Below, in pieces: positions 1 through 9,487 of a stretch of 64,000 bases of DNA. The translations under genes and the position numbers were made by a program. Origin of the DNA: Neisseria weaveri (GTDB taxonomy: Bacteria > Pseudomonadota > Gammaproteobacteria > Burkholderiales > Neisseriaceae). How positions within the stretch are numbered: the first letter of the stretch is position 1; each line of letters starts with the position of its first letter. The notes beneath the pieces were generated by a model. That model did not search any database. It was not told where the DNA came from and saw nothing but the letters and a program-made list of their open reading frames with translations. The stretch lies in NCBI RefSeq assembly GCF_900638685.1, contig NZ_LR134533.1:1240001-1304000 (forward strand). Direction: 5' to 3'.

Positions 1-45
1 TCTACTGGTGAAACTACATTAGTTAAGTTCATGAAAATGCTATAG
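1..45 (+). CDS. 3' end of an unidentified protein
   Basis: An open frame runs from the window edge to a TAG at 43-45, giving the last 14 residues (STGETTLVKFMKML). The stop touches an uptake-sequence inverted repeat that looks like a terminator, which is what a true gene end looks like in this genome. Too little is present to name the protein, and a chance open frame cannot be excluded. Confidence 0.35.
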   Translation, partial: STGETTLVKFMKML

Positions 46-82
46 CCGTCTGAAAATTCTTACGATAAGGTTTTCAGACGGC
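45..82 (+). terminator. Uptake-sequence inverted repeat, likely terminator
   Basis: GCCGTCTGAAAA at 45-56 pairs with TTTTCAGACGGC at 71-82 and is followed by a T-rich run. It directly follows the gene end at 45. Confidence 0.6.
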
Positions 83-123
83 CTTTCTTACATGGGCACT
101 CGTTAGCTGTGAATGTAACAAGC

Positions 124-417
124 TTATTTATTCTCTTCCAACACAATGGGTTCGAAATCAAAGGTGTACTCCATAATTTCACCGGTTGCGACGTGCCTGT
201 GGGCTTGCGGTTCGATTTTTAGATATTTGACCATGAACATTTTGTTTTCTGTGGGTTTGGGAACGGGAGTGAGAACACTTGTGATGAAACGAATGTCCGG
301 CAGGCTGAACAATAATGCTTCTACTTTTACTGTGCTGTTTTCTCCTGATTCGTTTGTATAGCCGGTATATAAGTTGGTAACCGGTGGGAGCAGGCATAGC
401 CTGCGTGAAACTTAACA
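124..417 (-). pseudogene. Decayed or truncated hypothetical gene
   Basis: The minus frame from about 417 to a stop at 124 encodes roughly 97 residues that read like the C-terminal half of a real protein: balanced composition, with segments such as STVKVEALLFSLPDIRF and EIMEYTFDFEPIVLEENK. No ATG lies near its 5' end. The first usable starts are a TTG at 312 or internal ATGs. The neighbouring frame, upstream of about 400, also looks protein-like, which suggests a frameshift. The upstream part meets an uptake sequence near 477 and then tRNA-Lys. I do not recognise the family. It could be the remnant of an element inserted beside the tRNA, or a gene decaying in place. Confidence 0.35.
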
Positions 418-558
418 CTCTATTGATGAATGCCGGCGATACGATAGTAGGATGGTTAATACATAGAAACAGTGAGGCCGTCTGAAAATTTGAAGGCCGG
501 CGGTTAATGTGATTGAGGAAGCTAAGGTATATTTGATTTGTGAACATTTAAAAAAGCA

Positions 559-588
559 AAAAAGCCAAGTTTGGAAACTTGGCTTTTT
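559..588 (-). terminator. Intrinsic terminator of tRNA-Lys
   Basis: AAAGCCAAGTT and AACTTGGCTTT form a hairpin with A/T runs on both sides, just downstream of the tRNA on the minus strand. It contains no uptake sequence, unlike most terminators here. Confidence 0.75.
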
Positions 589-593
589 AAATT

Positions 594-669
594 TGGTGGG
601 TCGTGAAGGATTCGAACCTTCGACCAACGGATTAAAAGTCCGCTGCTCTACCGGCTGAGCTAACGACCC
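594..669 (-). tRNA. tRNA-Lys (UUU anticodon)
   Basis: The 76-base minus-strand sequence folds as a standard cloverleaf. The acceptor stem is GGGTCGT/ACGACCC, the D-loop contains AGCCGGTA, the anticodon TTT lies at plus positions 634-636, the T-arm contains GGTTCGAATCC, and the CCA end is encoded at 594-596. It decodes AAA and AAG lysine codons. It stands alone, with its own terminator downstream. Confidence 0.97.
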
Positions 670-773
670 GATAAGATGTGAATTATAGTTAAGGTTTTTT
701 TTGCTGTCAACGCTTTTTTGTAAAATTTTTTACGGGAACGGAATATCGGCGTTTGTGTCAAAATGAATGATGT

Positions 774-779
774 TATACT
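774..779 (+). promoter_or_regulatory. Candidate -10 box for the repeat lipoprotein gene
   Basis: TATACT lies 57 bases before the ATG at 837. A weak TTTGTG sits 16 bases upstream as a possible -35. Assigned by sequence pattern only. Confidence 0.4.
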
Positions 780-836
780 CGGCGCGTCTGCGGTTGGAAT
801 AACGGCGGATTTGTTTGAAAGTTATGGAGAATATTA

Positions 837-1229
837 ATGATGAAAAAATTTCTTTTTGCAGCCGTTGCGGTTGCAGGTTTGGCTGCTTGTTCTAATGAAG
901 TGAAACAGGAAGCGAAAGAGGCGGCTCAGGCTGTGGCTTCTGATGTTCGTGATGCTAAGGCTGAAGCGGCTTCGGCTGTGTCTGCTGCGGTAGATGCAAC
1001 CAAAGAGGCGACGCAAAATGCTGCGGATACTGCCAAAGAGAAGGTGGAAGCAGTGAAAGAGAATGCCGGTGATGCGGCTAAGGAAGCGGTGGACAATACC
1101 AAACAGGCGGCTCAGGCTGTGGCTGATTCTGCCAAAGAGGCGGTAAACGAGGCTTCTGATAAGGCTAAAGATGCTGTGGCTGCGGCTAAGGAAGCGGCTG
1201 AAAAGGCGAAAGACGCTGCAACCAAATAA
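837..1229 (+). CDS. Small Lys/Ala/Glu-rich helical repeat lipoprotein
   Basis: This 130-residue protein begins with a lipoprotein signal: two Met, KKFLFAA, then the lipobox LAAC with Cys18. After acylation it should be anchored in the outer or inner membrane. The mature part is almost entirely Ala, Lys, Glu, Asp and Val in loose 11-residue units (KEAAQAV, AKEAVDNTK, DKAKDAVAAAKEA). This resembles LEA-type or apolipoprotein-type amphipathic helices and would form one long charged helix. The ATG at 837 is chosen because GGAG lies 7 bases upstream; a second ATG follows directly. A non-uptake hairpin terminates it. The function is unknown. The composition suggests a surface or periplasmic stress or spacer protein, which is inference only. 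Confidence 0.8.
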   Translation: MMKKFLFAAVAVAGLAACSNEVKQEAKEAAQAVASDVRDAKAEAASAVSAAVDATKEATQNAADTAKEKVEAVKENAGDAAKEAVDNTKQAAQAVADSAKEAVNEASDKAKDAVAAAKEAAEKAKDAATK

Positions 1230-1294
1230 GGCTCTGCTTGCTGCAGTTTGCCGAAATAACGGCTAAACGTATCGGCTGATTGGCCGGTTGCATG

Positions 1295-1327
1295 ACAAAC
1301 CGCACACGTGATGTGCGGTTTGTTTTG
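1295..1327 (+). terminator. Intrinsic terminator
   Basis: ACAAACCGCACA pairs with TGTGCGGTTTGT and is followed by TTTTG, 66 bases after the lipoprotein stop codon. Confidence 0.75.
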
Positions 1328-1342
1328 GGTTGCCCGTTTTGA

Positions 1343-1388
1343 TTTCAGACGGCCTCGGATACAATATTGTGTTTGAGGCCGTCTGAAA
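1343..1388. repeat. Inverted uptake-sequence pair with a promoter-like loop
   Basis: TTTCAGACGGCCTC (1343-1356) and GAGGCCGTCTGAAA (1375-1388) are perfect inverted copies. The 18-base loop contains TACAAT (1360-1365), a good -10 box for the ABC gene starting at 1427. Whether the loop works as a promoter is inference. Confidence 0.6.
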
Positions 1389-1426
1389 ATTTATGGCGGC
1401 AGTATTTTTATCGGATAAGCAAGCTG

Positions 1427-3271
1427 ATGATTCAAAAGATATTTGACTGGTTCGAATCCTGTATCGACCCCTATCCCGATACGTTGCCGAAAACGCCCGA
1501 AAAAGGTTTGTGGCGTTTTTTGTGGAGCAGCATGGAAGGCATGCGCGGATGGATTGCGGTGTTGGCGTTGATGACGGTCGGCATCGGCATTATGGAAGCC
1601 TTGCTGTTTCAGTTTATGGGCAAAGTGGTCGACTGGCTGGGCCAATATACGCCGCAAACCTTGTGGGCGGAAAAGGGCTGGGCTTTGTCGGGCATGGCGG
1701 CGTTGATGGCGTTTGCCGTGTTGTGGCATTTCATTGCATCAAACGTGCGCCTGCAAACGCTGCAAGGCGTGTTTCCGATGCGTTTGCGTTGGAATTTCCA
1801 CCGTCTGATGCTGGGGCAGAGCCTCGGGTTTTATCAGGACGAATTTGCCGGGCGGGTTTCGGCCAAAGTGATGCAAACGGCGCTGGCGGTGCGCGATACG
1901 GTAATGACGCTGGCCGATATGGTGGTGTATGTGCTGGTGTATTTCATCAGCTCGGGCGTGATTCTGGCAGCGTTTGACGGCTGGCTGCTGCTGCCGTTCG
2001 TGTGCTGGATTATCGCATTCGGTGCCGTGATGCGTGTGCTGATTCCCAAGCTGGCGCAAACGGCGAAGCGGCAGGCGGATGCGCGTTCGCTGATGACCGG
2101 CCGCATCACCGATGCCTATTCCAACATTACGACGGTCAAGCTGTTTTCGCACGGTGCGCGCGAGGCGGGCTATGCCAAGCAATCCATGCAGGAATTTATG
2201 GTAACGGTGCATGCGCAAATGCGTTTGGCCACCACTTTATATACTTGTAATTTTATTGTGAATACGTCGCTCACCTTGTCCACCGCCGCATTGGGCATTT
2301 GGCTGTGGCATCACGGGCAGGTCGGCGTCGGCGCGATTGCCACCGCCACTGCTATGGCTTTGCGCGTGAACGGTTTGTCGCAATACATCATGTGGGAATC
2401 CGCCCGCCTGTTTGAAAACATCGGCACGGTGAGCGACGGCATGGGTACGCTTTCCAAACCGCATACGATTGTCGATAAGCCCAATGCCCTGCCGCTGAAA
2501 GTGGCGCACGGCGACATCCGTTTCGAGCATGTCGATTTTTCTTACGAAGCAGGCAAACCCTTACTCAACGGCTTTAACCTGCACATCAAACCCGGCGAAA
2601 AAGTCGGCTTGATCGGGCGTTCCGGTGCCGGCAAGTCCACGATCGTGAATTTGTTGCTCAGATTTTATGAAGCGCAAAGCGGCAGCATTACCATCGACGG
2701 CCAAAACGTTACCGACATCACCCAAGAAAGCCTGCGCGCCCAAATCGGCTTGGTGACACAAGACACCAGCCTGCTGCACCGCTCCGTGCGCGACAACATC
2801 GTTTACGGCCGCCCCGATGCCACCGAAGAAGAAATGATGCAGGCCGCCCGCCGTGCCGAAGCCGCCGATTTCATTCCCAACCTTTCCGATGCCAAAGGCC
2901 GCAAAGGATACGATGCCCATGTGGGCGAGCGTGGGGTCAAACTTTCAGGCGGCCAGCGTCAGCGTATCGCCATCGCCCGCGTGATGCTGAAAGATGCGCC
3001 GATTCTGCTGCTCGACGAAGCCACCAGCGCGCTGGATTCCGAAGTGGAAGCGGCGATTCAGGAAAGTTTGGATAAGATGATGGAAAACAAAACCGTGATC
3101 GCCATCGCCCACCGTTTATCCACCATTGCCGCCATGGACAGGCTGATTGTGCTCGACAAAGGCCGTATCGTCGAAGAGGGCAGCCATGCCGAACTGCTGG
3201 AGAAAAACGGTTTGTATGCCAAACTGTGGGCGCACCAGAGCGGCGGGTTTTTGGCAGGACACGCAGAATAA
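1427..3271 (+). CDS. ABC exporter, fused membrane and ATPase domains
   Basis: This is a half-size ABC exporter of the MsbA/multidrug type, about 614 residues. An N-terminal six-helix transmembrane domain (roughly residues 15-340) is fused to an ATPase domain. Walker A is GRSGAGKS at about 397-404, the signature is LSGGQRQR, and Walker B is ILLLDEATSALD, followed by the H-loop IAHRLST. Such proteins dimerise and flip lipids or hydrophobic compounds outward across the inner membrane. An upstream TTG frame (1367) would read through an uptake sequence as RPSEN, so the ATG at 1427 is the more likely start. No adaptor or outer-membrane partner lies nearby, so the substrate cannot be inferred. Codon choice shifts from G-ending to C-ending near 2450. 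Confidence 0.9.
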   Translation: MIQKIFDWFESCIDPYPDTLPKTPEKGLWRFLWSSMEGMRGWIAVLALMTVGIGIMEALLFQFMGKVVDWLGQYTPQTLWAEKGWALSGMAALMAFAVLWHFIASNVRLQTLQGVFPMRLRWNFHRLMLGQSLGFYQDEFAGRVSAKVMQTALAVRDTVMTLADMVVYVLVYFISSGVILAAFDGWLLLPFVCWIIAFGAVMRVLIPKLAQTAKRQADARSLMTGRITDAYSNITTVKLFSHGAREAGYAKQSMQEFMVTVHAQMRLATTLYTCNFIVNTSLTLSTAALGIWLWHHGQVGVGAIATATAMALRVNGLSQYIMWESARLFENIGTVSDGMGTLSKPHTIVDKPNALPLKVAHGDIRFEHVDFSYEAGKPLLNGFNLHIKPGEKVGLIGRSGAGKSTIVNLLLRFYEAQSGSITIDGQNVTDITQESLRAQIGLVTQDTSLLHRSVRDNIVYGRPDATEEEMMQAARRAEAADFIPNLSDAKGRKGYDAHVGERGVKLSGGQRQRIAIARVMLKDAPILLLDEATSALDSEVEAAIQESLDKMMENKTVIAIAHRLSTIAAMDRLIVLDKGRIVEEGSHAELLEKNGLYAKLWAHQSGGFLAGHAE

Positions 3272-3275
3272 GGCC

Positions 3276-3306
3276 GAGGCCGTCTGAAATTTCAGACGGC
3301 CTTTTA
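3276..3306 (+). terminator. Uptake-sequence terminator after the ABC exporter
   Basis: GAGGCCGTCTGAAA and TTTCAGACGGCC are back to back, followed by TTTTAT, 5 bases after the stop codon. Confidence 0.75.
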
Positions 3307-3660
3307 TCGATAACCTATCCGTTTTGCATACGGAATAAGTTTACAATCAGCCTGATCTGCCTGATAAACCGCCTGCCTTGACAGTTTATTGCACTTTAAC
3401 AGGCAAACCATTACGTCTGATAATTTATAATAAGCACCCGCACGGCATACGGCTGAATCGGCTGTTTTGTCGGAAAAATTGTGAACGGCAGGCCGCATTA
3501 TCGGTCTGCTGAATAGTGTCTCATTAATCAGTAAACCCGAGGCCGTCTGAAAATTTCAGACGGCCTCACGGCAAATCCGCCTGCTTTCGGCTGTAGATGA
3601 TCGGTAGCCGGTTGTACAGAGTCGGGTCGGTTTGCCGTATCTATCGTGAATCGGATATTT
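3307..3660. other. Intergenic region before mltA
   Basis: No convincing gene. A TATAAT at 3426-3431 could be a -10 box. An inverted uptake pair lies at 3539-3567. A 64-codon minus-strand frame here lacks a family match and a ribosome site, and I do not call it. Confidence 0.5.
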
Positions 3661-5001
3661 ATGTCTATCAAAACTGTTTACCGTATTTCCGTATTGGCTG
3701 CCGCCGCGGCGGTATTGGCCGCTTGCGGCACGAAAAAACGCACGGCGCCGGTTGCGGTGCCGCCGGCTGCTTCCGTTCCCTCCGTTACGCCGGGCCAGCC
3801 CTTGCCTGCCGGCGTGCCTTCGCCGCTTGGTTACAGCCTGTCGCCCGGCGGAGGGGCAACTTATACCGTTGTCGCCCACCGTGATTTGCCGCAATGGCCG
3901 CAACAGCCGTTTGCCGACAGCCTGCGCTCGTTCAGATTGGGTTGCGCCAAGCTGCAAAACCGCGCCGAGTGGAGTAATGTCTGCCGGCAGGCCGCCCAAA
4001 CGGTTGCCAACCATGCGGCGGCACAGCAGTTTTTCGAACAATATTTCACCGCTTGGAAAGTGAGCGGCAACGGCAAGGAAGCCGGAACGATTACCGGCTA
4101 TTACGAACCGGTGCTGCACGGCGATACCAAGCCGACCGGTAAGGCGCGTTTTCCGGTTTACGGTGTGCCGCAGGATTTTGTATCGGTGGACTTGCCCGCC
4201 CATTTGCGCAACAGTAAAGCAGTGGTGCGCGTTCAGCCTTCGGGCCAGAACAAAGGCGTGATTCAGGCGGCGGGGGCTTATGCGGCCGACTTGTCTCAAT
4301 TTCCCATCAGCGAGCGTACGAAAGCCTTGAAAGGCCGTTTTGAAAACGGGCGGTTCGTGCCGTATTTCACCCGCAACCAGATTAACGGCGGCGCGTTAAA
4401 CAGCCGTGCGCCGATTTTGGGCTATGCCGATGATCCGGTCGAGCTGTTTTTCCTGCATATTCAAGGTTCGGGCCGTCTGAAAACGCCCGACGGCCGTTAT
4501 GTGCGCTTGGGCTTTGCCGATAAAAACGAATATCCGTATGTGTCCATCGGCCGCTACATGGCCAATAAAGGCTATCTGCCGTTGGCACAGACCACCATGC
4601 AGGGCATTAAAGCCTATATGCAGCAAAATCCGCAAAAACTCGCCGAAGTGTTGGGGCAAAACCCGAGCTATGTGTTTTTCCGCGAGCTGCCGGGCAATGA
4701 CGACGGCCCTATCGGCGCATTGGGTACGCCGTTGATGGGCGGCTATGCCGGAGCGGTTGACCGGCACTACATTACTTTGGGCGCGCCTTTGTTTGTGGCG
4801 ACCACCCATCCCGTTACCAACCGCGCATTAAACCGCCTGATTATGGCGCAGGACACCGGCAGCGCGATTAAAGGCGCAGTGCGTGTGGATTATTTTTGGG
4901 GTTACGGCGACGAAGCCGGTGCGGTGGCCGGCAAACAGAAGCATCCGGGTTATGTGTGGCAGCTGCTGCCCAACGGCGTGATGCCGGAATACCGCCCGTA
5001 G
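3661..5001 (+). CDS. mltA: Membrane-bound lytic murein transglycosylase A
   Basis: MltA cleaves the MurNAc-GlcNAc bond of peptidoglycan, leaving 1,6-anhydro-muropeptides. It works from the inner face of the outer membrane. The start at 3661 gives 446 residues with a lipoprotein signal and lipobox LAAC (Cys22); a GTG 15 bases upstream is less likely. A Pro/Ala/Val-rich linker follows, then the MltA domain (GTITGYYEP, HIQGSGRL). The C-terminal 3D domain has conserved aspartates in AQDTGSAIKG and VDYFWG, which family knowledge places at the active site. The meningococcal orthologue is known as the vaccine antigen GNA33. The gene stands alone between uptake-sequence repeats. Recycling and daughter-cell separation are its likely roles. 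Confidence 0.95.
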   Translation: MSIKTVYRISVLAAAAAVLAACGTKKRTAPVAVPPAASVPSVTPGQPLPAGVPSPLGYSLSPGGGATYTVVAHRDLPQWPQQPFADSLRSFRLGCAKLQNRAEWSNVCRQAAQTVANHAAAQQFFEQYFTAWKVSGNGKEAGTITGYYEPVLHGDTKPTGKARFPVYGVPQDFVSVDLPAHLRNSKAVVRVQPSGQNKGVIQAAGAYAADLSQFPISERTKALKGRFENGRFVPYFTRNQINGGALNSRAPILGYADDPVELFFLHIQGSGRLKTPDGRYVRLGFADKNEYPYVSIGRYMANKGYLPLAQTTMQGIKAYMQQNPQKLAEVLGQNPSYVFFRELPGNDDGPIGALGTPLMGGYAGAVDRHYITLGAPLFVATTHPVTNRALNRLIMAQDTGSAIKGAVRVDYFWGYGDEAGAVAGKQKHPGYVWQLLPNGVMPEYRP

Positions 5002-5036
5002 GCAGATTGGGATACGAAGCGTGCCTGCACCATCAA

Positions 5037-5066
5037 AAGGCCGTCTGAATTTTCAGACGGCCTTTC
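5037..5066 (+). terminator. Uptake-sequence terminator after mltA
   Basis: AAGGCCGTCTGAA and TTCAGACGGCCTTT in close inverted orientation, 36 bases past the mltA stop. Confidence 0.7.
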
Positions 5067-5164
5067 GATGTTTGTCCGGCATACGGGTTTGATCGGGAAG
5101 CTGCTGTTTGGTTATGGATATTTTATGGGTTCGGTTTGTCGGTTAAACGGTATTGCCATGTAAT

Positions 5165-5193
5165 AAGGCCGTCTGAAAATTCAGACGGCCTTT
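5165..5193 (-). terminator. Uptake-sequence terminator after murA
   Basis: AAGGCCGTCTGAA/TTCAGACGGCCTT lies 21 bases beyond the murA stop on the minus strand. It is T-flanked on both sides, so it may serve both directions. Confidence 0.65.
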
Positions 5194-5213
5194 GTTAAAA
5201 AACACAGCTTAAA

Positions 5214-6506
<1,293 letters not shown>

Positions 6507-6549
6507 TTAATATGTTCGGCCGTGCTTTAAATAAGAATAACAGGCGGGA

Positions 6550-6555
6550 ATTATA
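6550..6555 (-). promoter_or_regulatory. Candidate -10 box of murA
   Basis: Read on the minus strand this is TATAAT, 85 bases before the murA start. No strong -35 is visible. Confidence 0.4.
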
Positions 6556-6614
6556 ATGGATTTCCGATACGTTGCGGATTGTGCAGTCCGTAAAATTACA
6601 ACAAATTTTATAAG

Positions 6615-6643
6615 CGGAGGCCGTCTGAAAAACAGACGCTCCG
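6615..6643 (-). terminator. Imperfect uptake-sequence hairpin after the ABC importer
   Basis: CGGAGGCCGTCTG pairs imperfectly with CAGACGCTCCG, 10 bases past the ATPase stop on the minus strand. It combines one intact uptake sequence with a degenerate partner. Confidence 0.5.
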
Positions 6644-6652
6644 ATTCGGCGG

Positions 6653-7618
6653 TTAAGACGGCTGCCCAAGCGTATCGAAACGGATAACGGCGTTTTCATC
6701 AATCCATACCGGCCGACTGTCGCCCGTTTGCAGTGGTTGCGCGGCCATTTGCTGCCAATCGGCAATCCATTCCAGTTCGCCGTATTCGGGATGTTGCAGC
6801 GTGATTTGGCAGCTTTCGGGTAAATAGAGTACATGGCTGATGCGGCTCGGGCTGCCTGCCGGATGGTCGAAATGTATGGCGTGTTGCGGAATGTGGTAGC
6901 CGGCGCGGATGTTGGCCGCTCCGATCAGGCGTGCCGCTTCGGCGTTGGCCGGCGCCTGCATAATCTTTTGGGGCGTATCGCATTGGATAACGAGCCCGTT
7001 TTGCAGTAAAGCGATGTGGTCGGCCAGTAGAAAAGCTTCTTCGGGGTCGTGCGTAACCATGACGGCAGGAATGTTTTGACGGCGGATGTGTGCCAAAGTC
7101 TGCAATCTGAGTTGTTGGCGCAAACCGGTATCCAAGCTGGAAAAGGCTTCGTCCAACAGTAAAACCTGCGGCCGGATGACCAATGCCCGCGCCAACGCCA
7201 CCCGTTGCTGCTCGCCGCCGGAGAGGGCGTGAACCTTCCGTCCGCTTTCGGCGGCCAAACCGACTTCGGCCAACACGGCTTCCGCCTGCTGTTTGGCTTC
7301 GCTTTCGGCCATTCCCTGCATTTTCAGGCCGAAAGCGACATTCTGCCAAACGTTTAAATGCGGCAGCAGCGCATAATCTTGAAACATAAAGGCAATCCTG
7401 CGGCGTTCGGGCGGAATGCCGTTTTGGTTTACTTGGTTGATCCACACTTCGCCGCTGTCGGGTCGGAGCAGTCCGGCAATGATGTTGAGCAGGGTGGATT
7501 TGCCGCTGCCCGACGCGCCCAAGACGGCCAGCAGTTTGCCGTTTTCCACTTGCAGGTTCACGTTTGCCGCTACGGTTTTCTCGCCGAAACGCTTGTATAT
7601 CTGTTTCAATTCCAGCAT
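6653..7618 (-). CDS. ABC importer ATPase, iron(III)/thiamine type
   Basis: This 321-residue ATPase belongs to the group that powers binding-protein-dependent importers. Walker A is GASGSGKS (34-41), the Q-loop is MFQDYALLPH, the signature is LSGGEQQR, Walker B is VLLLDEAFSSLD and the switch is VTHDPEEA. About 90 residues follow the ATPase core, as in FbpC-type subunits with a regulatory C-terminal domain, and longer than ThiQ. The start at 7618 has AAGGAAAAG upstream; a longer frame reads through the permease gene and is rejected. The gene lies 14 bases downstream of the permease gene, so the two form one operon. No substrate-binding protein is adjacent, so iron versus thiamine cannot be settled. 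Confidence 0.85.
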   Translation of the reverse strand: MLELKQIYKRFGEKTVAANVNLQVENGKLLAVLGASGSGKSTLLNIIAGLLRPDSGEVWINQVNQNGIPPERRRIAFMFQDYALLPHLNVWQNVAFGLKMQGMAESEAKQQAEAVLAEVGLAAESGRKVHALSGGEQQRVALARALVIRPQVLLLDEAFSSLDTGLRQQLRLQTLAHIRRQNIPAVMVTHDPEEAFLLADHIALLQNGLVIQCDTPQKIMQAPANAEAARLIGAANIRAGYHIPQHAIHFDHPAGSPSRISHVLYLPESCQITLQHPEYGELEWIADWQQMAAQPLQTGDSRPVWIDENAVIRFDTLGQPS

Positions 7619-7632
7619 ATCTTTTCCTTTTT

Positions 7633-9171
7633 TCAGACGGCCTTTCTGTCCGACTCGCCGGCATCCGAACACACAAACACAGCCAATGCCATCAACATCA
7701 AGATTAAAGTGACCACCATCGCGCGGTCGTGGTTGTCGGCGCCTGCCGTACCCAAATAACGGTAAACCAACGTGGTGAGCGTTTGCCATTCGGGGCGCGA
7801 CAAAAACAAGGTAGCCGCAAATTCACCGATACAGGTTGCCGCCGCCAACACGCTGCCGCGCCGTAAAGCAGGCAGCAGCAGAGGAACGGTAACATATCTG
7901 GCCGTCTGAAAAGGCGTTGCCCCCAAGCTGCGTGCCGCCGTCTGATAACGGGCAGGCATTTCGTCCCATGCGGTTAGAATGTCTTTGGTAATAAACGGAT
8001 AAGCCAGCAGCGCGTAGGTTGCCACCAGCAGCGGCAGCGAAGCCGTCCATTGCGGATAAAGCAGCAGTACGCCGAACGCCACGCATACCGGCGACACCAT
8101 AAACGGCAAAAACGTCAAACCGCGTACCCAAGCCGCCCGACGTGCCAGCCAGGCATGCATCACGCCGAGCAATACCGCCAGCAGCATGGCGGAAAAAGTA
8201 AACCGCAGCGTATTCCAAGCGGCAGCCAGCGTTTCCGCTTCCGCCAGCACTTGCCATGAATTGCCCGCGCCGAAAGCCTGCAACGCCACCGCCGTCAAAG
8301 GCAGCAGACAGCAAAACACCAATATGCCGAGCGCACCGCCCAGCAGCAGGCGTTCTCCGGCGGTTTGCGGTTTACGCAAAGGCAGCGGAGCCGTTTGCCT
8401 GCCGCTGGCCGTGCGTCGGCTCAACCACGCATACAGTCCGCCGGCAACAGCGGTAATCGCCAACACCAGCCAAACCAATACCGAAGCCTGTGCCATATCC
8501 AATTCATAGGCAATCAGCTGGTAAATTTCCACTTCGATGGTGCTGTAACGGCTTCCCCCCAGCAGCAAAGCCAAACCGAAGCCCGAAAAACAATACAGAA
8601 ACACCAAACACATCCCGCCCGCCAGCCACGGCAGCAACGCCGGCCATTCGATATGGCAGAAACGCTGCCAAGCATTTGCCCCCAACGTTTGCGCCGCTTT
8701 CAGACGGCTTGCCGGTACATTGGAAAACCCCTGATAGGCCGCCCGCACCAACACAGGCAGATTAAAAAACACATTGCCGTAGAGCAGCAGGTACGGCGTA
8801 TCCTGCCAGCCTGCCCACAGCAAACCGTGCGTGCCGAACAGCGCCAACACCCCCATACCCGCCACCAGCGTCGGCATCACAAACGGCAGCATCAACAGCC
8901 GCAACACCAACCTGCGTCCGGGAAAATCCAGCCTTGCCAACGCCCATGCCGTGGGAATGCCCAGCAATGCCGTTACCAAACAGGTAACCGCCGCCTGAAT
9001 CACCGTCCAACCGATACGCCATTGGATATATTCGTCATAAATAATGTCCCACAGCATCGTGCCTTCATCATAAGCGGCCAGCGCAACCAGCGGCGCCACC
9101 ACCATCAGTATCAGGAAGCCGAGCGGAATCAGGGCAATCGACAAAGTGGCAAACAAACGGCGGATATTCAT
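7633..9171 (-). CDS. ABC importer permease, fused FbpB/ThiP type
   Basis: This 512-residue inner-membrane protein carries two consecutive permease domains of six or so helices each, the arrangement seen in FbpB and ThiP. Both EAA loops that contact the ATPase are visible: AAQTLGANAWQRF around residue 165 and AARSLGATPFQTA around residue 420. The stretch around VFFNLPVLVR and IEWPALLPW resembles ThiP closely to my eye, as does STIEVEIYQLIAYELD. It should partner the ATPase encoded 14 bases downstream. The TGA stop is supplied by an uptake sequence (GCC GTC TGA, read as AV-stop). The substrate is uncertain because no binding protein is nearby. Confidence 0.85.
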   Translation of the reverse strand: MNIRRLFATLSIALIPLGFLILMVVAPLVALAAYDEGTMLWDIIYDEYIQWRIGWTVIQAAVTCLVTALLGIPTAWALARLDFPGRRLVLRLLMLPFVMPTLVAGMGVLALFGTHGLLWAGWQDTPYLLLYGNVFFNLPVLVRAAYQGFSNVPASRLKAAQTLGANAWQRFCHIEWPALLPWLAGGMCLVFLYCFSGFGLALLLGGSRYSTIEVEIYQLIAYELDMAQASVLVWLVLAITAVAGGLYAWLSRRTASGRQTAPLPLRKPQTAGERLLLGGALGILVFCCLLPLTAVALQAFGAGNSWQVLAEAETLAAAWNTLRFTFSAMLLAVLLGVMHAWLARRAAWVRGLTFLPFMVSPVCVAFGVLLLYPQWTASLPLLVATYALLAYPFITKDILTAWDEMPARYQTAARSLGATPFQTARYVTVPLLLPALRRGSVLAAATCIGEFAATLFLSRPEWQTLTTLVYRYLGTAGADNHDRAMVVTLILMLMALAVFVCSDAGESDRKAV

Positions 9172-9487
9172 GATAGGACGGTATAAATATAAATTAAGTG
9201 GTGGAAAATACGTTATTTTTCAGACGGCCTGCCGACCGTATGCCGAGTATACCAATTTCAGACGGCCTGCCGTTGTGAAAATCGCGATTTGAGATTATGG
9301 ATATTGAATGAAGTTTAATTAAAGATTACAGACGGAGGCCGTCTGAAAATCGGGATATCCGCAGACATCAGGCTTGATCGGCTTTATATTGCAATTTGTG
9401 CGGCCGACGGATACCACGCGTTTGCCTGATAAATCCCTTATAATGCGGTTTTTAGCAATCGATACGGGTAAAGGCCGTCTGAAAAAT
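9172..9487. other. Divergent intergenic region, permease/orn
   Basis: Contains single uptake sequences near 9219, 9259, 9336 and 9474. A TATAAT at 9439-9444 faces orn. No coding feature is supported. Confidence 0.6.
9439..9444 (+). promoter_or_regulatory. Candidate -10 box of orn
   Basis: TATAAT sits inside CTTATAATGCGGTT, 43 bases before the orn ATG. A near-identical string (TTTATAATGCGGTT) precedes the BolA-family gene at 24837. The -35 is weak. Confidence 0.5.

Noticed and set aside
426..485. A 19-codon plus-strand frame ending in an uptake sequence
   Set aside because: No promoter or ribosome site; the TGA is simply part of the uptake sequence.
3304..3498. A 64-codon minus-strand frame before mltA
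   Set aside because: No ribosome site or recognisable protein features; the region looks intergenic.
8365..9186. A 273-codon open frame opposite the permease gene
   Set aside because: It is Arg-, Gln- and His-rich as expected from the complement of a GC-rich membrane protein gene.
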